From Anagrus nilaparvatae (Eukaryota > Arthropoda > Insecta > Hymenoptera > Mymaridae): a stretch of 64,000 bases of DNA. Location: NCBI GenBank assembly GCA_022575985.1, contig JAKSXM010000132.1, positions 1,984,001-2,048,000 on the forward strand. The letters are read 5' to 3'. The notes below the pieces were generated by a model. The model did not search any database. It worked only from the letters and a program-made list of their open reading frames with translations, and had not been told where the DNA came from. Shown one piece after another: positions 62,459 to 64,000 of the stretch (positions are counted from its first letter, which is position 1; every line of letters begins with the position of its first letter). Made by a program: the position numbers and the translations under genes.

Positions 62459-63008
62459 TTAATTTTGTGAAGTCTGTCGTAGCACATTGAAAGCTGAGAA
62501 AGATATTTTTAAAATCTAAAAGTAAAATTGTCATAAATGAATTTTTATAATTGTCAAAAAATAATCTTAATAAATGCTTACTTTAATAAAAGTGAAAAGA
62601 TTCATTTGAATACCAGCTATGTTTAATATATTAACTGGTTTCGAAATAGGTAACATCACAAAATATAACATTTTTTTTGGCTTTTTTGATAATTTGTACC
62701 ATTGACTGTGAAAAATTTTAAATGAAACTTTATCCATCTACAAAATAATTAAAAAATTAAACTCAAAATTAATATTAGTTATTGAAAATTTTATAATTGA
62801 ACTTGCATTTGTTTTAACCATACTTCCATGCCAGCAAAATAAAAATGTTTGTGTTAGCATAGCAATTAAATAAGCAATAAATTCGTACGGAATTGATTCT
62901 CGTTCATTATATAGTACAAGATATATTGATCCACAAATCGAAAAAATACTTAACAAATATTGAACAAATATTATTTTCCTAAATATTTTATCGAAGCTGC
63001 TCATTAAC
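62459..63008 (-). CDS. Odorant receptor (7tm_6), last three exons
   Basis: Exons are about 62807-63008 (start between 62996 and 63008), 62582-62737 and 62459-62515. The first shows FDKIFRKIIFVQYLLS, a membrane segment around ICGSIYLVL, then YLIAMLTQTFLFCWHG, the classic late-loop and TM6 pattern. The second has IFHSQWYKLSKKPKKML and a TM7 region; the third ends LKISFSAFNVLRQTSQ, the usual hymenopteran receptor C-terminus. The 69-nt intron 62738-62806 has donor AAT|GCAAGT; a GC donor keeps the frame and family length, whereas no GT donor does. The last intron is AAA|GTAAGC to TTTTAG, 66 nt. N-terminal exons are not visible before the window end, so the gene is partial here or 5'-broken. The product would be an olfactory membrane channel subunit. 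Confidence 0.8.
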
Positions 63009-63044
63009 CTTTTAAACAAATTTTTATTAAGTTAAATTAAGGTA

Positions 63045-63152
63045 ATTCTTAGGCATTCCAGACGGAGCGCTTAACTGTGAAGGTAACTTAAACCTGCATT
63101 TAAAATACATTGTTTAGTATAAGCAGCACTCCGTCTGGAAGCAGCCTTAACT
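63045..63152. repeat. Short inverted repeat 5' of the receptor exons
   Basis: AGGCATTCCAGACGGAGCGC and GCACTCCGTCTGGAAGCAGCC are inverted about 60 nt apart. It is a MITE-like hairpin of about 105 bp in the intron or upstream region. Confidence 0.5.
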
Positions 63153-63257
63153 TGATATAAGTGCGGGCTTTCTCGAAAGATAAAGAAAGTATTCATATTT
63201 ACTTTAGCGTATTCATATTTACTTCTCTAAAAGATAAAGAAAGTATTCATATTTACT

Positions 63258-63830
63258 TTAGCGACTAATAAATGGTCTACTTTACCCCAGTCACCCCTAT
63301 ATCGAATAAATGAAAAATTTTATATCAGGAGTAGCATTCATTTGCGATTCAGTAGCAAAATAAGACTCATAAGAATTTAGCGGTTTTTATAACTTTACGG
63401 TTCCTATTTACCCATTTCACTCTAATTTTTGAGTATTTAGAGGGGTCGTATCTCAAAATGAAAATTAGCTTTGGATTCAGCAGCAAATTTTACTAAAGAA
63501 TTTCCATCAAAAACAAAAATAAATGTATTATAAACAAACATAAATTTTTCTAAGCGCTACACCTATTTACCTTTTGGCGACTTAAAAATAGTCCCTTTTA
63601 CCCCCATCATCCCTATATTTAATTTATGAGGAATTCAATCTTAGAAATGACATTCGGTACCGATTCAGTAGAAAAATAAAATTTATAAACATTTTAGTAG
63701 TTTTTGAAATTTTTCGGTCCATTTTACCCATTTTACCCCTACTTTTAAGTACAAGGAGGGGTTGTATGTCAAAACGAAAATCGGATTTGGATTCAGCAGA
63801 AAATTTTACAAGAAGTCCATTAAAAAAAAA
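63258..63830 (+). repeat. Two diverged tandem units of about 316 bp
   Basis: GATTCAGTAGCAAAATAA recurs as GATTCAGTAGAAAAATAA, TTGGATTCAGCAGCAAATTT as TTGGATTCAGCAGAAAATTT, and TACCCATTT-CACTCTA as TACCCATTTTACCCCTA, all about 316 bp apart. A short direct repeat (GATAAAGAAAGTATTCATAT) precedes them at 63178-63255. Confidence 0.6.
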
Positions 63831-64000
63831 AAAAAAGAATTTTTAAAGTTTTTGAAAAAACCACCCCTATAGACCAGATAAGGGTGGAAATAAGATATTT
63901 AGTTAAAGTTTTATATGCAAAATATAAATTTTAGATCTGAAAAAGCTATTTCATGAATTTTTTATTATTATTTTGTGACATTAAAAGCCTTTTGTCCGTC

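Noticed and set aside
1..64000. CRISPR arrays, operons, ribosome binding sites, tRNA or rRNA genes
   Set aside because: None seen; the sequence is eukaryotic with introns, and no cloverleaf with a GGTTCAAATCC-type box was recognised.

Overview
This is eukaryotic, very AT-rich DNA (roughly three quarters A+T by eye), with split genes, canonical splice sites and dense transposon debris. The gene content points to an insect, most likely a parasitoid wasp. An odorant-receptor 3' end of hymenopteran type lies at the right edge, a cuticular chitin-binding (CPAP1-like) gene lies at 43-58 kb, and three tandem genes encode signal-peptide-bearing RhoGAP-like proteins of the kind known as venom RhoGAPs in Leptopilina and related figitid wasps. 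The genus is an inference.

Layout. 1-16 kb: no coding gene found. It holds fold-back repeats, a minisatellite-bearing repeat and, at 6480, a textbook recursive (ratchet) splice site on the + strand, which suggests that the left part is a long intron of a + strand gene. 16.2-34.1 kb: three minus-strand, three-exon RhoGAP-like genes, here called A (16249-22638), B (25448-29055) and C (33318-34091). In each, exon 1 encodes a signal peptide, exon 2 most of the GAP fold and exon 3 the C-terminal helix; all introns are phase 0. C is compact, with two 60-nt introns. A and B are swollen by insertions. A CACTA-type transposon with ~0.6-kb inverted ends sits in A intron 2 and itself carries a TA-flanked element. 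A retroposon with a 13-bp target duplication sits in B intron 2, and a 1.94-kb fold-back element is inserted 26 bp upstream of the B start codon. A and C share a ~200-bp promoter-like block. Only B keeps an arginine at the arginine-finger position.

34-43 kb: repeats only, including a near-perfect 841-bp palindrome. 43.3-57.8 kb: minus-strand chitin-binding protein gene, with two clear exons 9 kb apart plus a probable signal-peptide exon; its introns hold fold-back elements and a LINE reverse-transcriptase relic. 58-62 kb: a GC-rich patch with a perfect 33-bp hairpin, and a TTAA-flanked fold-back. 62.46-63.01 kb: the last three exons of an odorant receptor, one intron apparently using a GC donor. 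63-64 kb: tandem repeats.

The biological centre is the secreted RhoGAP array. Its sequence resembles the GAP domain of cellular RacGAP1, with most catalytic residues altered, fitting duplication, secretion and neofunctionalisation as venom factors. Expression in venom gland cannot be seen from DNA.
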